The notes beneath the pieces were generated by a model. The model saw only the letters and a list, made by a program, of their open reading frames with translations, did no database searches and was not told where the DNA came from. A stretch of 64,000 nt of DNA, from positions 2,356,001 to 2,420,000 of the forward strand of contig NZ_CP071870.1 in assembly GCF_017569205.1 (NCBI RefSeq). The letters are read 5' to 3'. Made by a program: the position numbers and the translations under genes. Positions within the stretch are counted from its first letter, which is position 1. The number at the start of each line of letters is the position of its first letter. Shown here piece by piece: positions 41,420 through 50,881 of this stretch. The stretch is from Propioniciclava sp. MC1595. Its GTDB lineage: Bacteria > Actinomycetota > Actinomycetes > Propionibacteriales > Propionibacteriaceae.

Positions 41420-44260
41420 CTAGCCGGTCAGCTCCGCGAGCAGTTCCAGGGCGTGGCGGTAGGTTCGCCCGGTCGCCCGCGACATGCCCAGCTCGCACGT
41501 GCGGTTGCTGGACAGGTACGCGTCGTAGCGCCGCTCCCCCACCTCCGCGGCCTCCAGGTGCGAGGCGGACGCCGTGAGCTCGGGATGCAGCATCCCCCGG
41601 TCTCCGGCGAAGCCGCAGCACCCGGCCGCCCCCGGCACGACCACGTCCTCGGCGCAGGCCCGCGCCACCGCCAGCAAGTGCGGCAGGTCCCCCGCATGCC
41701 GGTCGGAGCAGGTCGGGTGCAGCACGGCCGAGGGAATGCGTCTGCGCACCGTCAGGTGCGGCAGCAGGTGTTCCGCGGCGTAGGCCACCGAGTCGACGAT
41801 GCGCACCGCGCGGAACCGCTGCGCCAGCTCGTGGAGGCCGACCTTCTCGAGGTCGGACGCCACCTCGTGCAGCCCGTGGGTGCACGAGCTCGCATCGGTC
41901 ACCACCGGCACCTCACCCTCGCGCGTGGCGCGCAGCAGGGCCGACGCCGTGCGCTGCGCCATGGCCGCCAACCCGTCGGTCAGGCCCTTGGAGCGCCACA
42001 CCGTCCCACAGCACAGGCCCGCGATGTCCTCCGGCACGTGGACGCCCACCCCCGCGCGGTCGCACAGGGCCAGGAAGGCGCGCCAGGCGCCCATCCGGGA
42101 GCCCTGGGGCGGGGCGTCAGCAGGGCCGAAGATCTCATTGAGGCAGGACGCGAACAGCACGACCTCGCCCGGGGCCGAGCGCTCCGGTGATCGGCGCGGC
42201 GCGCCCGGGCCGGGCAGGTCGTCGCCGACTCGCGGGATCAGGTCGGTGGGCAGCACGCGGCGGGCGACGTCCGTGACTGCCGAGAGCACCGGCGACGGGA
42301 TCACCGAGGCCGCCCCCATGCCGACACGCAGGCCCTTCACGGTGGTGGCCCAGTTATTGGCCAGCGTGAGTGCCACCTTCTGGGAGACCGGCGTCTGCGC
42401 CTCCTTGCGGAAGCCCTTCATGACCTTGCCGGTGTCGATGGAGACCGGACAGTTGAGCAGGCACAGCGAGTCGACGGCGCAGGTCTCGACCGCGTCGTAG
42501 CCGAAGTCGGCCTCGATAGCCGCGCGTCGCCCGGGGTCGGCGGCGGCCATCTCGCGCATCAACGCGATGCGTTGGCGCGGTGTGGTGGTGAGGTCGCGCG
42601 AGGGGCAGACGGGCTCGCAGTAGCCGCACTCGACGCACCGGTCCACGGCCTCGTCAACCAGCTCGGGCAGCTTGAGGTCACGCAGGTGGAGTTGGGCGTC
42701 CTCGGTGATGATGACGCCGGGGTTGAGCACCCCCTCCGGGTCGAACAGCGCCTTGAGCTCGCGCATCACGCGGTAGAGCTCCGCGCCGAACTGGCGCTCG
42801 ACGAAGGGGGCCATGATGCGGCCGGTGCCGTGCTCGGCCTTCAGCGAGCCATCGGCGGCCAGGACGAGGTCGACCAGTTCGTCGCTGAAGCGGGCGTAGG
42901 TCTCGACCTGCGCGGGGTCGCGCAGGTCGGGGTTGATCATGAAGTGCAGGTTGGCGTCCTTGGCGTGGCCGAAGATCACCGCGTCGTCGTAGCCGTGGCG
43001 TCCGCACAGGGCCTGGATCTCCCCCACCGTGCCGGTGAGGGCGGGCATGGGGACGACCACGTCCTCGAGCAGCGCCGTCGAGCCGGGTGGCCGTGCGCCC
43101 GCGACCGCCGTGTAGAGGCCCTTGCGGACGACCCACGCCTGGGCGCGCTCGATCGCGTCGGTGGAGAACGCGTACGGCTTCGGGAGCGGGGTGAGGCCGC
43201 CGAGGCCGGCCACGATACGGGACAGGCCGGCCACGGTGCCGGCGAGTTCCGCGGCCTCCTCGGCGCGGGCCTCGACCAGCAGGGCGGTGTGCTCGGCCAC
43301 GTCGAGCCCCACCAGGGCCGGGACGACGGTGGCGAGGCTCTGCGCCACGCGCAGGGAGGCCGCGTCCATGAGTTCTGCGGTGGCCGCGCCGGCTGCGACC
43401 AGGCCGGGCAGGGCGGCGGTGGCGTGGTCGATCCGGTCGAACACCAGCAGCGTGGTGGCCAGGTGGGCGTAGTTGGGCACGGTGTTGAAGGTCGCCGACA
43501 AGATGAACCCGAGCGTTCCCTCGGAGCCGACCATGAGGTGGGCCAGGATGTCGGCGGGGGTGTCGAAGTCGAGGAAGGCGTTCACGCCGTAGCCCATGGT
43601 GTTCTTCATCGCGAACTGGTGAGTGATGCGTCGCACCGAGTCGGGGTTGCCGCGCACGCGGTCGCGCAGCCGCTGCAGGCCCTCGAACAACTCCGGCTCG
43701 GCGGCGCGCAGCCGCTCGTCGGCGTCGGGGGCAGCGGTGTCGATCCGGGTGCCCGACAGCAGGACGACCTCGAGACCGGCAAGGGTGCGGTAGGTGTTGG
43801 CGGTCGTGCCACACGACATGCCTGAGGAGTTGTTGGCCACCACGCCGCCGATCGTGCAGGCGACCTCTGAGGCGGGGTCCGGGCCCAGCGCCCGCCCGTA
43901 CGGCGCGAGGGCAGCGTTGACCGCCCGCACGGTCGCGCCCGGTTGGCAGCGGACCCGCGCTCCGGCGTCCAGCACCTCGACGCCGCGGAAGCCGCGCCGG
44001 GTGTCGATGAGGACGCCGTCGGTCTGGGCCTGCCCCGACAGGGAGGTGCCGCCGGAGCGGAACGTGACGGGGACGCCGTGCCGCGCCGCGAGGCGAACCG
44101 CCTCGGCCACGTCGCCGCCGTCGCGCGCGGTGACGACCACGCGGGGCTGCAACAGGTAGTGGGAGGCGTCGTGCGCCATCCTGGCCAGGTCGAGGGGGCG
44201 GTCGGCCACTTGGTCGTCGCCCAGTCGGAGTCGAAGGTCGGTCGTCAGCGCCGTGCTCAT
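41420..44260 (-). CDS. FAD/iron-sulfur D-lactate dehydrogenase (fused GlcD-GlpC type)
   Basis: 946 residues. FAD_binding_4 domain (about 45-230; FRSGGTSLSGQAQTDGVLID, IGGVVANNSSGMSCGT, VGSEGTLGFI), FAD-oxidase C-terminal domain to about 530 (HAKDANLHFMINPD, EHGTGRIMAPF), ferredoxin-like motif CVECGYCEPVCPSRDLTTTP, then two CCG domains (CCGTVWRSKG, CCGFAGDRG). This one-chain form oxidises D-lactate or a related 2-hydroxyacid and feeds the quinone pool. ATG 44260 has GGAG 6 nt upstream. The shared TGGTCTGACCA operator ties it to lutP and to the GntR regulator. Confidence 0.92.
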   Translation of the reverse strand: MSTALTTDLRLRLGDDQVADRPLDLARMAHDASHYLLQPRVVVTARDGGDVAEAVRLAARHGVPVTFRSGGTSLSGQAQTDGVLIDTRRGFRGVEVLDAGARVRCQPGATVRAVNAALAPYGRALGPDPASEVACTIGGVVANNSSGMSCGTTANTYRTLAGLEVVLLSGTRIDTAAPDADERLRAAEPELFEGLQRLRDRVRGNPDSVRRITHQFAMKNTMGYGVNAFLDFDTPADILAHLMVGSEGTLGFILSATFNTVPNYAHLATTLLVFDRIDHATAALPGLVAAGAATAELMDAASLRVAQSLATVVPALVGLDVAEHTALLVEARAEEAAELAGTVAGLSRIVAGLGGLTPLPKPYAFSTDAIERAQAWVVRKGLYTAVAGARPPGSTALLEDVVVPMPALTGTVGEIQALCGRHGYDDAVIFGHAKDANLHFMINPDLRDPAQVETYARFSDELVDLVLAADGSLKAEHGTGRIMAPFVERQFGAELYRVMRELKALFDPEGVLNPGVIITEDAQLHLRDLKLPELVDEAVDRCVECGYCEPVCPSRDLTTTPRQRIALMREMAAADPGRRAAIEADFGYDAVETCAVDSLCLLNCPVSIDTGKVMKGFRKEAQTPVSQKVALTLANNWATTVKGLRVGMGAASVIPSPVLSAVTDVARRVLPTDLIPRVGDDLPGPGAPRRSPERSAPGEVVLFASCLNEIFGPADAPPQGSRMGAWRAFLALCDRAGVGVHVPEDIAGLCCGTVWRSKGLTDGLAAMAQRTASALLRATREGEVPVVTDASSCTHGLHEVASDLEKVGLHELAQRFRAVRIVDSVAYAAEHLLPHLTVRRRIPSAVLHPTCSDRHAGDLPHLLAVARACAEDVVVPGAAGCCGFAGDRGMLHPELTASASHLEAAEVGERRYDAYLSSNRTCELGMSRATGRTYRHALELLAELTG

Positions 44261-44297
44261 GGGGAACTCCATTCGCCACCCGCTCCGCTGCGGGTTT

Positions 44298-44308
44298 TGG
44301 TCTGACCA
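44298..44308. promoter_or_regulatory. FadR/LldR-type operator upstream of D-lactate dehydrogenase
   Basis: TGGTCTGACCA, identical to the lutP site, 38 bp before the start codon. It overlaps by one base the -10 box CATAAT, so binding would block transcription. Confidence 0.8.
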
Positions 44309-44338
44309 TTATGGGCCCCAAGTCAGCCGCCCCGTCAA
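44308..44338 (-). promoter_or_regulatory. Promoter of D-lactate dehydrogenase gene
   Basis: On the minus strand TTGACG (44333-44338), a 19-nt spacer and CATAAT (44308-44313). The lutP region offers a similar TTGCGT-N19-CATACT layout. Confidence 0.5.
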
Positions 44339-44367
44339 CCCAGGTGCGCGTCATGGGCGGGTCCTGT

Positions 44368-44387
44368 CGCGCGGGCAAGCCCGCGCG
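44368..44387. terminator. Terminator of murI
   Basis: Perfect 8-bp stem CGCGCGGG/CCCGCGCG with loop CAAG, 3 nt beyond the murI stop. Confidence 0.7.
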
Positions 44388-44389
44388 GG

Positions 44390-45202
44390 TCACCGGGCGA
44401 TCGTGAAGACCTGCCGGACGCCCGCGACGAAGTCGCCGCCCATCAGGCGGGCACCGATCCCCTCGAACTGGGCGGGGTCGCCGGTGGTCAGGAACTGCCG
44501 GGACGCCGTGCGCGGCAGGTCGTGCACCAGGTCGAGGTCGGTGAGGGTCTGGTAGGTCTCGCGGGCGCACTCGTCGGCGCTGCTGACCAGGGTGACGCGG
44601 TCCCCCAGCACGTAGCTGATCAGGCCGGCGAGCAACGGGTAATGGGTGCAGCCCAGGATGAGGGTGTCGACGTCGGCGAACTGCAGCGGGGCCACGTACT
44701 GGCGGGTGATGCCGAGCAGCTCAGGGCCGCCGGTGATCCCCCGCTCGACGTACTCGACGAACAGCGGGCACGGCGCCGTGGTCAAGGAGACGTCCGGCAC
44801 CGCGGTCAGGGCGTCGTCGTAGCTCAGTGCGTTGGCGGTGGCGACCGTGCAGATCACGCCGACCCGCCCGTTGCGGGTGGCCCGCACCGCGCGCTTGGCG
44901 GCCGGCAGGATCACGTCGATCACCGGCACGTCGTAGCGCTCGCGGGCGTCGCGCAGCACCGCCGAGCTCGCCGAGTTGCAGGCGATGACGAGGGCCTTCA
45001 CGCCCAGCCCGACCAGGTGGTCGAGGCATTCGAGGGCGTACTCGCGCACCTCGGGCAGCGACTTGGGCCCGTACGGCGCGCGGGCGGTGTCGCCCACGTA
45101 GATGATGTCCTCGTTCGGCAGCTGGTCGGTCACGGCGCGCGCGACCGTCAGCCCCCCGAAACCGGAGTCGAAGATGCCGATCGGCCGGTCGATGCCACTC
45201 AC
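44390..45202 (-). CDS. murI: Glutamate racemase
   Basis: 270 residues; converts L- to D-glutamate for peptidoglycan. [28 protein letters not shown], the two catalytic cysteines in [12 protein letters not shown] and [11 protein letters not shown], and the Asp near the N-terminus are intact. GTG 45202 has TAGGCT 8 nt upstream; the TAG of that box is also the feoC stop. Part of an ancestral actinobacterial block with rph and rdgB, from which it is now separated by the lactate island. Confidence 0.95.
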   Translation of the reverse strand: MSGIDRPIGIFDSGFGGLTVARAVTDQLPNEDIIYVGDTARAPYGPKSLPEVREYALECLDHLVGLGVKALVIACNSASSAVLRDARERYDVPVIDVILPAAKRAVRATRNGRVGVICTVATANALSYDDALTAVPDVSLTTAPCPLFVEYVERGITGGPELLGITRQYVAPLQFADVDTLILGCTHYPLLAGLISYVLGDRVTLVSSADECARETYQTLTDLDLVHDLPRTASRQFLTTGDPAQFEGIGARLMGGDFVAGVRQVFTIAR

Positions 45203-45213
45203 GAGCGCCGAGC

Positions 45214-45441
45214 CTACTCCCGCCGTTGGTCGGACGCCGTGCACGCCAGCGCGCACGACCCGCACCCGGCCGAGGGGCACCCGAGCGTCACGACAGTGCG
45301 TTCGAGGAGCCCCAGTCGCACGAGGTGGTCGACGGCAGCCGACACCATGTCGAGCGACAGCCCGGTGACCCTGGACGCCTCCGCGTGGGTCACGGCTCCG
45401 GCGCGGTAGGCGTCCAGCACAGCAGACATGGGCCCGCTCAC
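45214..45441 (-). CDS. feoC: FeoC-like small regulator
   Basis: 75 residues, winged-helix ([41 protein letters not shown]) followed by a Cys cluster C-x4-C-x2-C-x4-C in [19 protein letters not shown], fitting an Fe-S or redox-sensing FeoC. GTG 45441 lies inside the feoB stop (GTGA); ATG 45429 is an alternative start. Probably modulates FeoB stability or activity. Confidence 0.8.
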   Translation of the reverse strand: MSGPMSAVLDAYRAGAVTHAEASRVTGLSLDMVSAAVDHLVRLGLLERTVVTLGCPSAGCGSCALACTASDQRRE

Positions 45442-47492
45442 CAGAACAACCGCCCGACCTGGAAGATCGCCACGGCGCCGAGCCAGGCCACCACGAGGCC
45501 GATCGCGACGCCGAACACCGTCCACTTCAGGCCGACCTCGCGGCGCTGGGCGGCGAGGGTGGCCACGCAGGGGGTGTAGGCCATCAGGAACCACAGGAAC
45601 GCCCACACCGCGGGCAGCGGGTGGCCGCCGGAGGAGCTCTCGAACGCCGCCGCCACCTGGGCGCCGAAGTCACCGAGGTCGGCTGCGCCCTCCTCGGGCT
45701 CCTCGACCGCGTAGGTCTGGGCCCACGAGCTGATCACGGCCTCCTTGGCGACGAAGCCCACCACGAGCGCGGACGCCGTCTGCCACTGCCCGAAACCGGC
45801 CGGGGCGAACGCGGGCGCGATGGCCTGGGCGGCCACGCCGTAGGCGGAGTCCTGGACCGGCACGTCGCCGAACCCGTAGCCCGGCTTGGTCGGGATCGCC
45901 TGCAGCAGCCAGACCGCGCACACCGTGACGACGATGATCCCGGACGCCGTGCGCAGGAAGCCCTGCAGGCGCGTCCAGGAGACGGCCGCGGTCAGGCGCG
46001 CGGTGGGGGCCTGATAGGGCGGGAGGTCGATCACGAGGGGCTCGGCGCCCATGGTGCGCCAGAGGGTCCGGCGCAGGACCAGGCCGACGCCGACGACCGC
46101 GAAGATCGAGGCCAGGTACATCACGAACACGGCCGTACCGGCGGCGCGCTCGAAGAAGATCGTACCGAGCATCACGTAGACGGTGAGCCGGGCGGTGCAG
46201 GAGGTGAACGGCACCAGCAGCGCCACCAGCACGCGCTGACGCGCGTCACCCAGGATGCGGGTCGCGGCGATCGCCGGCACGTTGCAGCCGAATCCCACCA
46301 CGAGCGGCAGGAACGCCTTGCCGGGCAGCCCGATCGTGCGCATGAGCCGGTCGGTCACGACGGCGGCGCGGGCCATGTAGCCGGAGTCCTCCAGCAGGGC
46401 CAGCAGCACGAACATGAGCGCCATCAGGGGCACGAAGGTGAGCAGCATGCCGACGCCGGCCACGAGGCCGTCGACGAGCAGCCCCTCGACCCAGGACCCG
46501 CCCAGGCCGAGGAACGCCAGCCCGCCGCGCACGGCGTCCGAGACGGGGCCGGAGAACAGGCCGTCCAGGGCATCCTGCAGCGGCGCGGCCACAGTGGTGG
46601 TGACCTGGAAGACCAGCCACATCACCGCGAGGAACAGCAGGGGTCCGGCGACGGGGTGGGTGGCGACGCGGTCGACGCGGTCGGAGGTGCTGACCCGCTC
46701 GGCGCCGCTGCCGGTCGTGCCCGCGCGCACGGCGGACTCGACCCACGCGAAGCGCTCGTCGTCGCGGGAGAGGTCGTCGAGCGCCGCGGCGCCGGTGAGC
46801 CGGGGCGAGGGCGTGGGCCGGGCCAGCGCCTCGCGGACCGCGCGGGTGAGGTTGTCCAGGCCCTGGCGCCGACGCGGGTCGAGCACCACCACCGGGCAGC
46901 CCAACGACTCGGCCAGCGCGTAGGAGTCGACCTCGATGCTGGCCTTGCGGGCGACGTCGTTCATGGTGAGGGCGACGACGACCCGGTGGGTGGTCTCGCG
47001 GAGCTGGGCGACCAGGTAGAGCGAGCGGGCCAAGTGGGCGGCGTCGGCGACGACGACCACGGCGTCGGGGCGCTCGGCGACCGGGGCGTCCACGAGCAGG
47101 GTGCGGGTGAGCTCCTCGTCGCGACTGAGCGGGTCGAGGCTGTAGGTGCCGGGCAGGTCGACGAGGCTGAACTCGTGGACGCGGTTGACCGCGCACTCCC
47201 CCGAGCACTCCACGCACGCGCACACGCGGTCGTCGGCCTTGAACCGCCAGGCACCCCGGCCGACGTCGACCGTCGTGCCGGGCCAGTTGCCGGTGGTCGC
47301 GCGCAGGCCGGTGAGGGCGTTGAACAGGGTGGACTTTCCGACGTTCGGCGCACCCGCCAGGGCGACGATCGGCGCGCCGGCGCCCGCGTCGGCCCCGACG
47401 GGGCCGTGGCAGGCGGCTCGCACGGTGGGCAGCTTCGGGGAGATCGGCAGCTGTCGGCCGCCGGTCCGGGTGACCTCGGGGGCCTCGCTCAT
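45438..47492 (-). CDS. feoB: Ferrous iron transporter FeoB
   Basis: 684 residues. N-terminal G domain: G1 GAPNVGKST (about 48-56), G2 Thr in [13 protein letters not shown]3 DLPGTYSL, G4 MNDVARK; then a helical spacer and the membrane part with two Gate motifs ([39 protein letters not shown]). Imports Fe2+. Between G2 and G3 is a cysteine-rich insertion, [13 protein letters not shown], which is not part of the usual G domain. Overlaps feoA and feoC by 4 nt each. Confidence 0.94.
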   Translation of the reverse strand: MSEAPEVTRTGGRQLPISPKLPTVRAACHGPVGADAGAGAPIVALAGAPNVGKSTLFNALTGLRATTGNWPGTTVDVGRGAWRFKADDRVCACVECSGECAVNRVHEFSLVDLPGTYSLDPLSRDEELTRTLLVDAPVAERPDAVVVVADAAHLARSLYLVAQLRETTHRVVVALTMNDVARKASIEVDSYALAESLGCPVVVLDPRRRQGLDNLTRAVREALARPTPSPRLTGAAALDDLSRDDERFAWVESAVRAGTTGSGAERVSTSDRVDRVATHPVAGPLLFLAVMWLVFQVTTTVAAPLQDALDGLFSGPVSDAVRGGLAFLGLGGSWVEGLLVDGLVAGVGMLLTFVPLMALMFVLLALLEDSGYMARAAVVTDRLMRTIGLPGKAFLPLVVGFGCNVPAIAATRILGDARQRVLVALLVPFTSCTARLTVYVMLGTIFFERAAGTAVFVMYLASIFAVVGVGLVLRRTLWRTMGAEPLVIDLPPYQAPTARLTAAVSWTRLQGFLRTASGIIVVTVCAVWLLQAIPTKPGYGFGDVPVQDSAYGVAAQAIAPAFAPAGFGQWQTASALVVGFVAKEAVISSWAQTYAVEEPEEGAADLGDFGAQVAAAFESSSGGHPLPAVWAFLWFLMAYTPCVATLAAQRREVGLKWTVFGVAIGLVVAWLGAVAIFQVGRLFW

Positions 47493-47725
47493 GCGGCCAC
47501 CTCCGCCTCGAGGCGGGACAGCACGTCGGCGTCCACGGCCACGCGGCCACCGCTGACCGACACGATCCGCCCGCCGGCGGCCAGGCGCTGCACGAGGCTC
47601 AGCCGCGCGCCGCGGCGCAGGCCCAGGGACGCGAGCCGGCGTGCCACCGTGGCGTCCGGGTGCGTGGACGTCAGGAGCAGGGGCGTCCCGAGCGGGGCGC
47701 GATCGAGGGTGATCGTCGCTGTCAC
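47489..47725 (-). CDS. feoA: FeoA-domain protein
   Basis: 78-residue SH3-like protein: LLLTSTHPDATVARRLASLGLRRGARLSLVQ and a C-terminal VDADVLSRLE. Cytoplasmic activator of FeoB. GTG 47725 start with TAGCCT 7 nt upstream and no ribosome site; the iron box covers the promoter. First gene of feoA-feoB-feoC. Confidence 0.9.
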   Translation of the reverse strand: MTATITLDRAPLGTPLLLTSTHPDATVARRLASLGLRRGARLSLVQRLAAGGRIVSVSGGRVAVDADVLSRLEAEVAA

Positions 47726-47744
47726 GCAGGTGAGGCTAACCTAA
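47726..47744. promoter_or_regulatory. DtxR/IdeR iron box over feoA promoter
   Basis: GCAGGTGAGGCTAACCTAA matches the 19-bp box consensus TTAGGTTAGGCTAACCTAA at 16 positions. It begins at the base before the feoA start codon and includes the -10 box (AGGCTA on the plus strand, 47733-47738). Fe2+-loaded DtxR would thus block feoABC when iron is plentiful. Confidence 0.85.
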
Positions 47745-47810
47745 GTTGCCCTACGACCGCCAGTAGTAGTGCCCTTTTGGCAACAAGTTCCTTGCGAAAG
47801 TCTCCCCGGT

Positions 47811-48365
47811 TCAGGAGTGGGCGGCCTCGAGGAGGGACTCCAGCACCAGCCCGAGCCAGTCGTAGAGCGCCACGAGCTGCGTCCGCGGGTCCCGCGCGGG
47901 CAGCTTCTCGAGGTCGGCGTGGTCGTCCTCGGACTCGATCCCCAGCCGCACCGCGAGGCTCAGCCGCACGCCGTTGAGGGTCTTCAGCCAGGCGTCGAGG
48001 TCGGCCTTGGCGACGACGAGCGGCTCCTTCCCGTCGGCGGTCGCGGCGAGGTCGGCCAGCACCACCTCGGAGTCGGTGATCCGCTGGCGGCGCAGGGCGT
48101 CCTGCGAGAAGCGGCGGTGCTCAGCCGCGGCGACCTCGTCCTCGTAGGCGTCGGGGAACAGCCGCGCCACCACCGGGTCGGAGCGGTCGAGCGGCTCGCT
48201 GCGCAGCTCGCGCGCCCAGCGGGCGAACGGGTCGTCGGACGCCGCGGGCTCCCCCGCTCCGCCGATGAGTTCGTTGACCTGGGCTACGAGGGAGGTGACC
48301 AGCGCCACCTCGAAGTCGTCCAGCTCGGCGACCAGGTCGGTGCCGTCGCGGTGGAAGGGGATCAC
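47811..48365 (-). CDS. DUF2017 protein
   Basis: 184 residues, soluble and helical: [72 protein letters not shown]. Matches DUF2017, almost always next to clpS in Actinomycetota. Function unknown; proteolysis-related by context. GTG 48365 overlaps the clpS stop (GTGA). Confidence 0.88.
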   Translation of the reverse strand: MIPFHRDGTDLVAELDDFEVALVTSLVAQVNELIGGAGEPAASDDPFARWARELRSEPLDRSDPVVARLFPDAYEDEVAAAEHRRFSQDALRRQRITDSEVVLADLAATADGKEPLVVAKADLDAWLKTLNGVRLSLAVRLGIESEDDHADLEKLPARDPRTQLVALYDWLGLVLESLLEAAHS

Positions 48366-48673
48366 TCGTCCTTCTCCAGGGTCGCCCACAGCCCGTACGC
48401 GTGCATGGCGTTCACGTGCTGCTCCATCTCCTCGCGCGTGCCCGACGCGACGACGGCTCGCCCCTCGGTGTGCACCTGCATCATCAGCTTGTGGGCCTTG
48501 GGCTTGTCGAACTTGAAGTACGTGACGAACACGTGGGTGACGTAGCTCATCAGGTTCACGGGGTCGTCCCACACGATGGTGACCCACGGCGTCAGCGCCT
48601 GCACGACCTCGGCCGGGCGTTCGGCCACCGCGGTGCCGGACGCCGGCCCCACCGGAACCTCGGGCGACGACAT
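48362..48673 (-). CDS. clpS: ATP-dependent Clp protease adaptor ClpS
   Basis: 103 residues. [19 protein letters not shown] is the N-degron-binding and ClpC-contact region, then [20 protein letters not shown] and [18 protein letters not shown]. Delivers N-end-rule substrates to ClpC. ATG 48673 chosen because CACAAT lies 7 nt upstream; ATG 48682 is possible. Only 29 bp separate it from the divergent pncB start, so the two promoters overlap. Confidence 0.92.
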   Translation of the reverse strand: MSSPEVPVGPASGTAVAERPAEVVQALTPWVTIVWDDPVNLMSYVTHVFVTYFKFDKPKAHKLMMQVHTEGRAVVASGTREEMEQHVNAMHAYGLWATLEKDE

Positions 48674-48690
48674 GGCGCCCATTGTGTCAC

Positions 48691-48696
48691 TAGTCT
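48691..48696 (+). promoter_or_regulatory. Leaderless -10 box (pncB)
   Basis: TAGTCT-GAAACC-ATG, 6 nt between the box and the start at 48703. Confidence 0.65.
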
Positions 48697-48702
48697 GAAA
48701 CC

Positions 48703-50046
48703 ATGCTGGAGACGACCGCCCTGCTCACCGACCACTACGAGCTGACCATGGTGCAGGCCGCCATGGGCTCCGGAACGGCCTTCCGCCGGTCGGTGTTCGA
48801 GCTCTTCCCCCGCCGCCTCCCCGAGGGGCGCCGCTACGGCGTCGTGGCCGGCACGGGGCGCGCGCTCGACGCCGTCGAGAACTTCCGCTTCGACGACGAG
48901 ACGGTGTCGTTCTTGCGCGAGGCGAAGGTCGTCAACGACGAGGTCGCGCAGTGGCTGGCGACCTACCGGTTCACCGGCGACATCTGGGGCTACCCCGACG
49001 GTGAGATCTACTTCCCCGGCTCGCCGATCATGGTGGTCGAGGGCAGCTTCGCCGAGGCGGTCGTCCTGGAGACGGTGCTGCTGAGCATCTTCAACTACGA
49101 CTCCGCGGTCGCGTCGGCTGCGTCCCGCATGACCGCGATGGCCGGCGACCGCCCCTGCATCGAGATGGGCTCGCGGCGCACCAACGAGTGGTCGGCGGTG
49201 GTCGCCGCCCGGGCGGCGTACATCGCAGGCTTCGCGTCGACGTCGAACCTGGAGGCGGGGCGCTCCTTCGGGGTCCCGACCGCCGGCACCGCCGCGCACA
49301 GCTTCACGCTGCTGCACGACACCGAGGAGGACGCCTTCCGCTCCCAACTGGCGGCCCTCGGCACCAACACCACCCTGCTGGTCGACACCTACGACGTCGT
49401 CGAGGCGGTCACGAAGGGCGTCGAGCTGACCAACGGACGCCTCGGCGCCGTCCGCCTCGACTCGGGCGACCTGCTCACCCAGGCCGTGGATGTCCGCAGG
49501 CTGCTCGACTCCCTCGGCGCGGTGAACACCCGCATCATCGTCACCTCCGACCTGGACGAGTTCCAGATCGCCGCCCTGCGCGCCGCCCCGGTCAACGGCT
49601 ACGGCGTGGGCACGCAGCTGGTCACCGGCTCGGGCGCCCCGACCTGCGGGTTCGTCTACAAGCTCGTCTCCCGCGCCGACTCCGAGGACCCAGCCGCCCC
49701 GCTCGAGCCCGTCGCCAAGAAGTCGCTCAACAAGGGGTCGGTCGGCGGCCGCAAGTTCGCTCTGCGCCGGCTGGACGCCAACGGCATCGCCGAGGCGGAG
49801 GTCATCGGCGTCGGCGCCCCGCCCGAGGGCGACCACAACGACCGTCCGCTGCTGGTCGAGCTGGTGCGCGGCGGCGAGATCGTCGGGCGCGAGCCGCTGT
49901 CCGCGGGACGCGAGCGGCACCTGCGCGTGCGCGGCGAGCTGCCGAGCGCGGCGTTCAAGATGAGCAAGGGCTACCCCGCCATCGTCACGATCATGCTGGA
50001 CGCCGAGGGCGACCAGACCTTCAACCCCTACGCCCCGGAGGCCTGA
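48703..50046 (+). CDS. pncB: Nicotinate phosphoribosyltransferase
   Basis: 447 residues; joins nicotinate with PRPP for NAD salvage. [72 protein letters not shown] and [13 protein letters not shown] are family hallmarks; the His in TAAHSF is kept, whereas the RRTH of many homologues reads RRTN. Its stop shares one base with the pncA start, so nicotinamide deamidation and nicotinate capture are co-expressed. Confidence 0.94.
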   Translation: MLETTALLTDHYELTMVQAAMGSGTAFRRSVFELFPRRLPEGRRYGVVAGTGRALDAVENFRFDDETVSFLREAKVVNDEVAQWLATYRFTGDIWGYPDGEIYFPGSPIMVVEGSFAEAVVLETVLLSIFNYDSAVASAASRMTAMAGDRPCIEMGSRRTNEWSAVVAARAAYIAGFASTSNLEAGRSFGVPTAGTAAHSFTLLHDTEEDAFRSQLAALGTNTTLLVDTYDVVEAVTKGVELTNGRLGAVRLDSGDLLTQAVDVRRLLDSLGAVNTRIIVTSDLDEFQIAALRAAPVNGYGVGTQLVTGSGAPTCGFVYKLVSRADSEDPAAPLEPVAKKSLNKGSVGGRKFALRRLDANGIAEAEVIGVGAPPEGDHNDRPLLVELVRGGEIVGREPLSAGRERHLRVRGELPSAAFKMSKGYPAIVTIMLDAEGDQTFNPYAPEA

Positions 50047-50693
50047 TGAGCACCCCGACCGCACCCACCGCACGCGCCCTGGTCGTCGTCGACGTCCAGA
50101 ACGACTTCTGCGAGGGCGGCTCGCTCGCCGTGGCCGGCGGGGCTGCGGTGGCGGCGTCCATCGCCGAGCTGCTCGCCGGGGACCACGGCTACGACGTCGT
50201 CGTCGCCACCCGCGACCACCACATCGACCCGGGGGCGCACTTCTCCGACAGCCCCGACTACGTCGACTCGTGGCCGCCGCACTGCGTCGTCGGGACGCCG
50301 GGTGCCGACTTCCACCCGAACCTCGTCAGCCACCCGGAGTTCGGCGCCCCCGACTTCGCCGGCGTCTTCGACAAGGGGCACTACACCGCGGCCTACTCGG
50401 GTTTCGAAGGCACGGACGCGGCTTCTGGGCTCGGCTTGGCCGACTTCCTGCGCGAGCGCGGGGTCACCGCGGTCGACGTGGTGGGGATCGCCACCGACCA
50501 CTGCGTGAACGCCACCGCGCGCGACGCGGCGGCGGCCGGGTTCGACACCTCCGTGCTGCTCGACCTCACCGCGGCGGTCACGCCGGCGAACGTGCCCACC
50601 CTCGCCGAGGAGTGGGAGGACGAGGGCATCTGGGTGAGCGGGACCACCGAGAACCCCGAGACGAACGAGAACGCCGTCGGTCTCGAGGACTGA
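50046..50693 (+). CDS. pncA: Nicotinamidase
   Basis: 215-residue isochorismatase-fold amidase: nicotinamide to nicotinate (homologues activate pyrazinamide). Catalytic Asp in VVVDVQNDFCEGG, Lys in VFDKGHYTAAYSGFEG and Cys in GIATDHCVNATARDA; the metal-site pattern is TRDHHIDPGAHF. TGATG overlap with pncB. Confidence 0.94.
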   Translation: MSTPTAPTARALVVVDVQNDFCEGGSLAVAGGAAVAASIAELLAGDHGYDVVVATRDHHIDPGAHFSDSPDYVDSWPPHCVVGTPGADFHPNLVSHPEFGAPDFAGVFDKGHYTAAYSGFEGTDAASGLGLADFLRERGVTAVDVVGIATDHCVNATARDAAAAGFDTSVLLDLTAAVTPANVPTLAEEWEDEGIWVSGTTENPETNENAVGLED

Positions 50694-50881
50694 CGCGGCC
50701 GGAGCGCGCCCCGCGATTTCCCTGAGGTGTCGCGTGGCGCCTTTGCCGGTGCGCCGCTCCGCAACGTCAAATCTGGGGCCCGAATCTTGACGGATCCGCG
50801 CCCGACAACGGCAAGAGCGCCAGGAGACACAGCCACTTCTTCGCCGAGCGTGCTCGGGGCAGGCTGATCTCCTCGCGGCCT

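Noticed and set aside
45621-47744. A 707-codon plus-strand frame opposite feoB
   Set aside because: Low-complexity Gly/Arg/His/Gln-rich shadow of feoB; no start signal.
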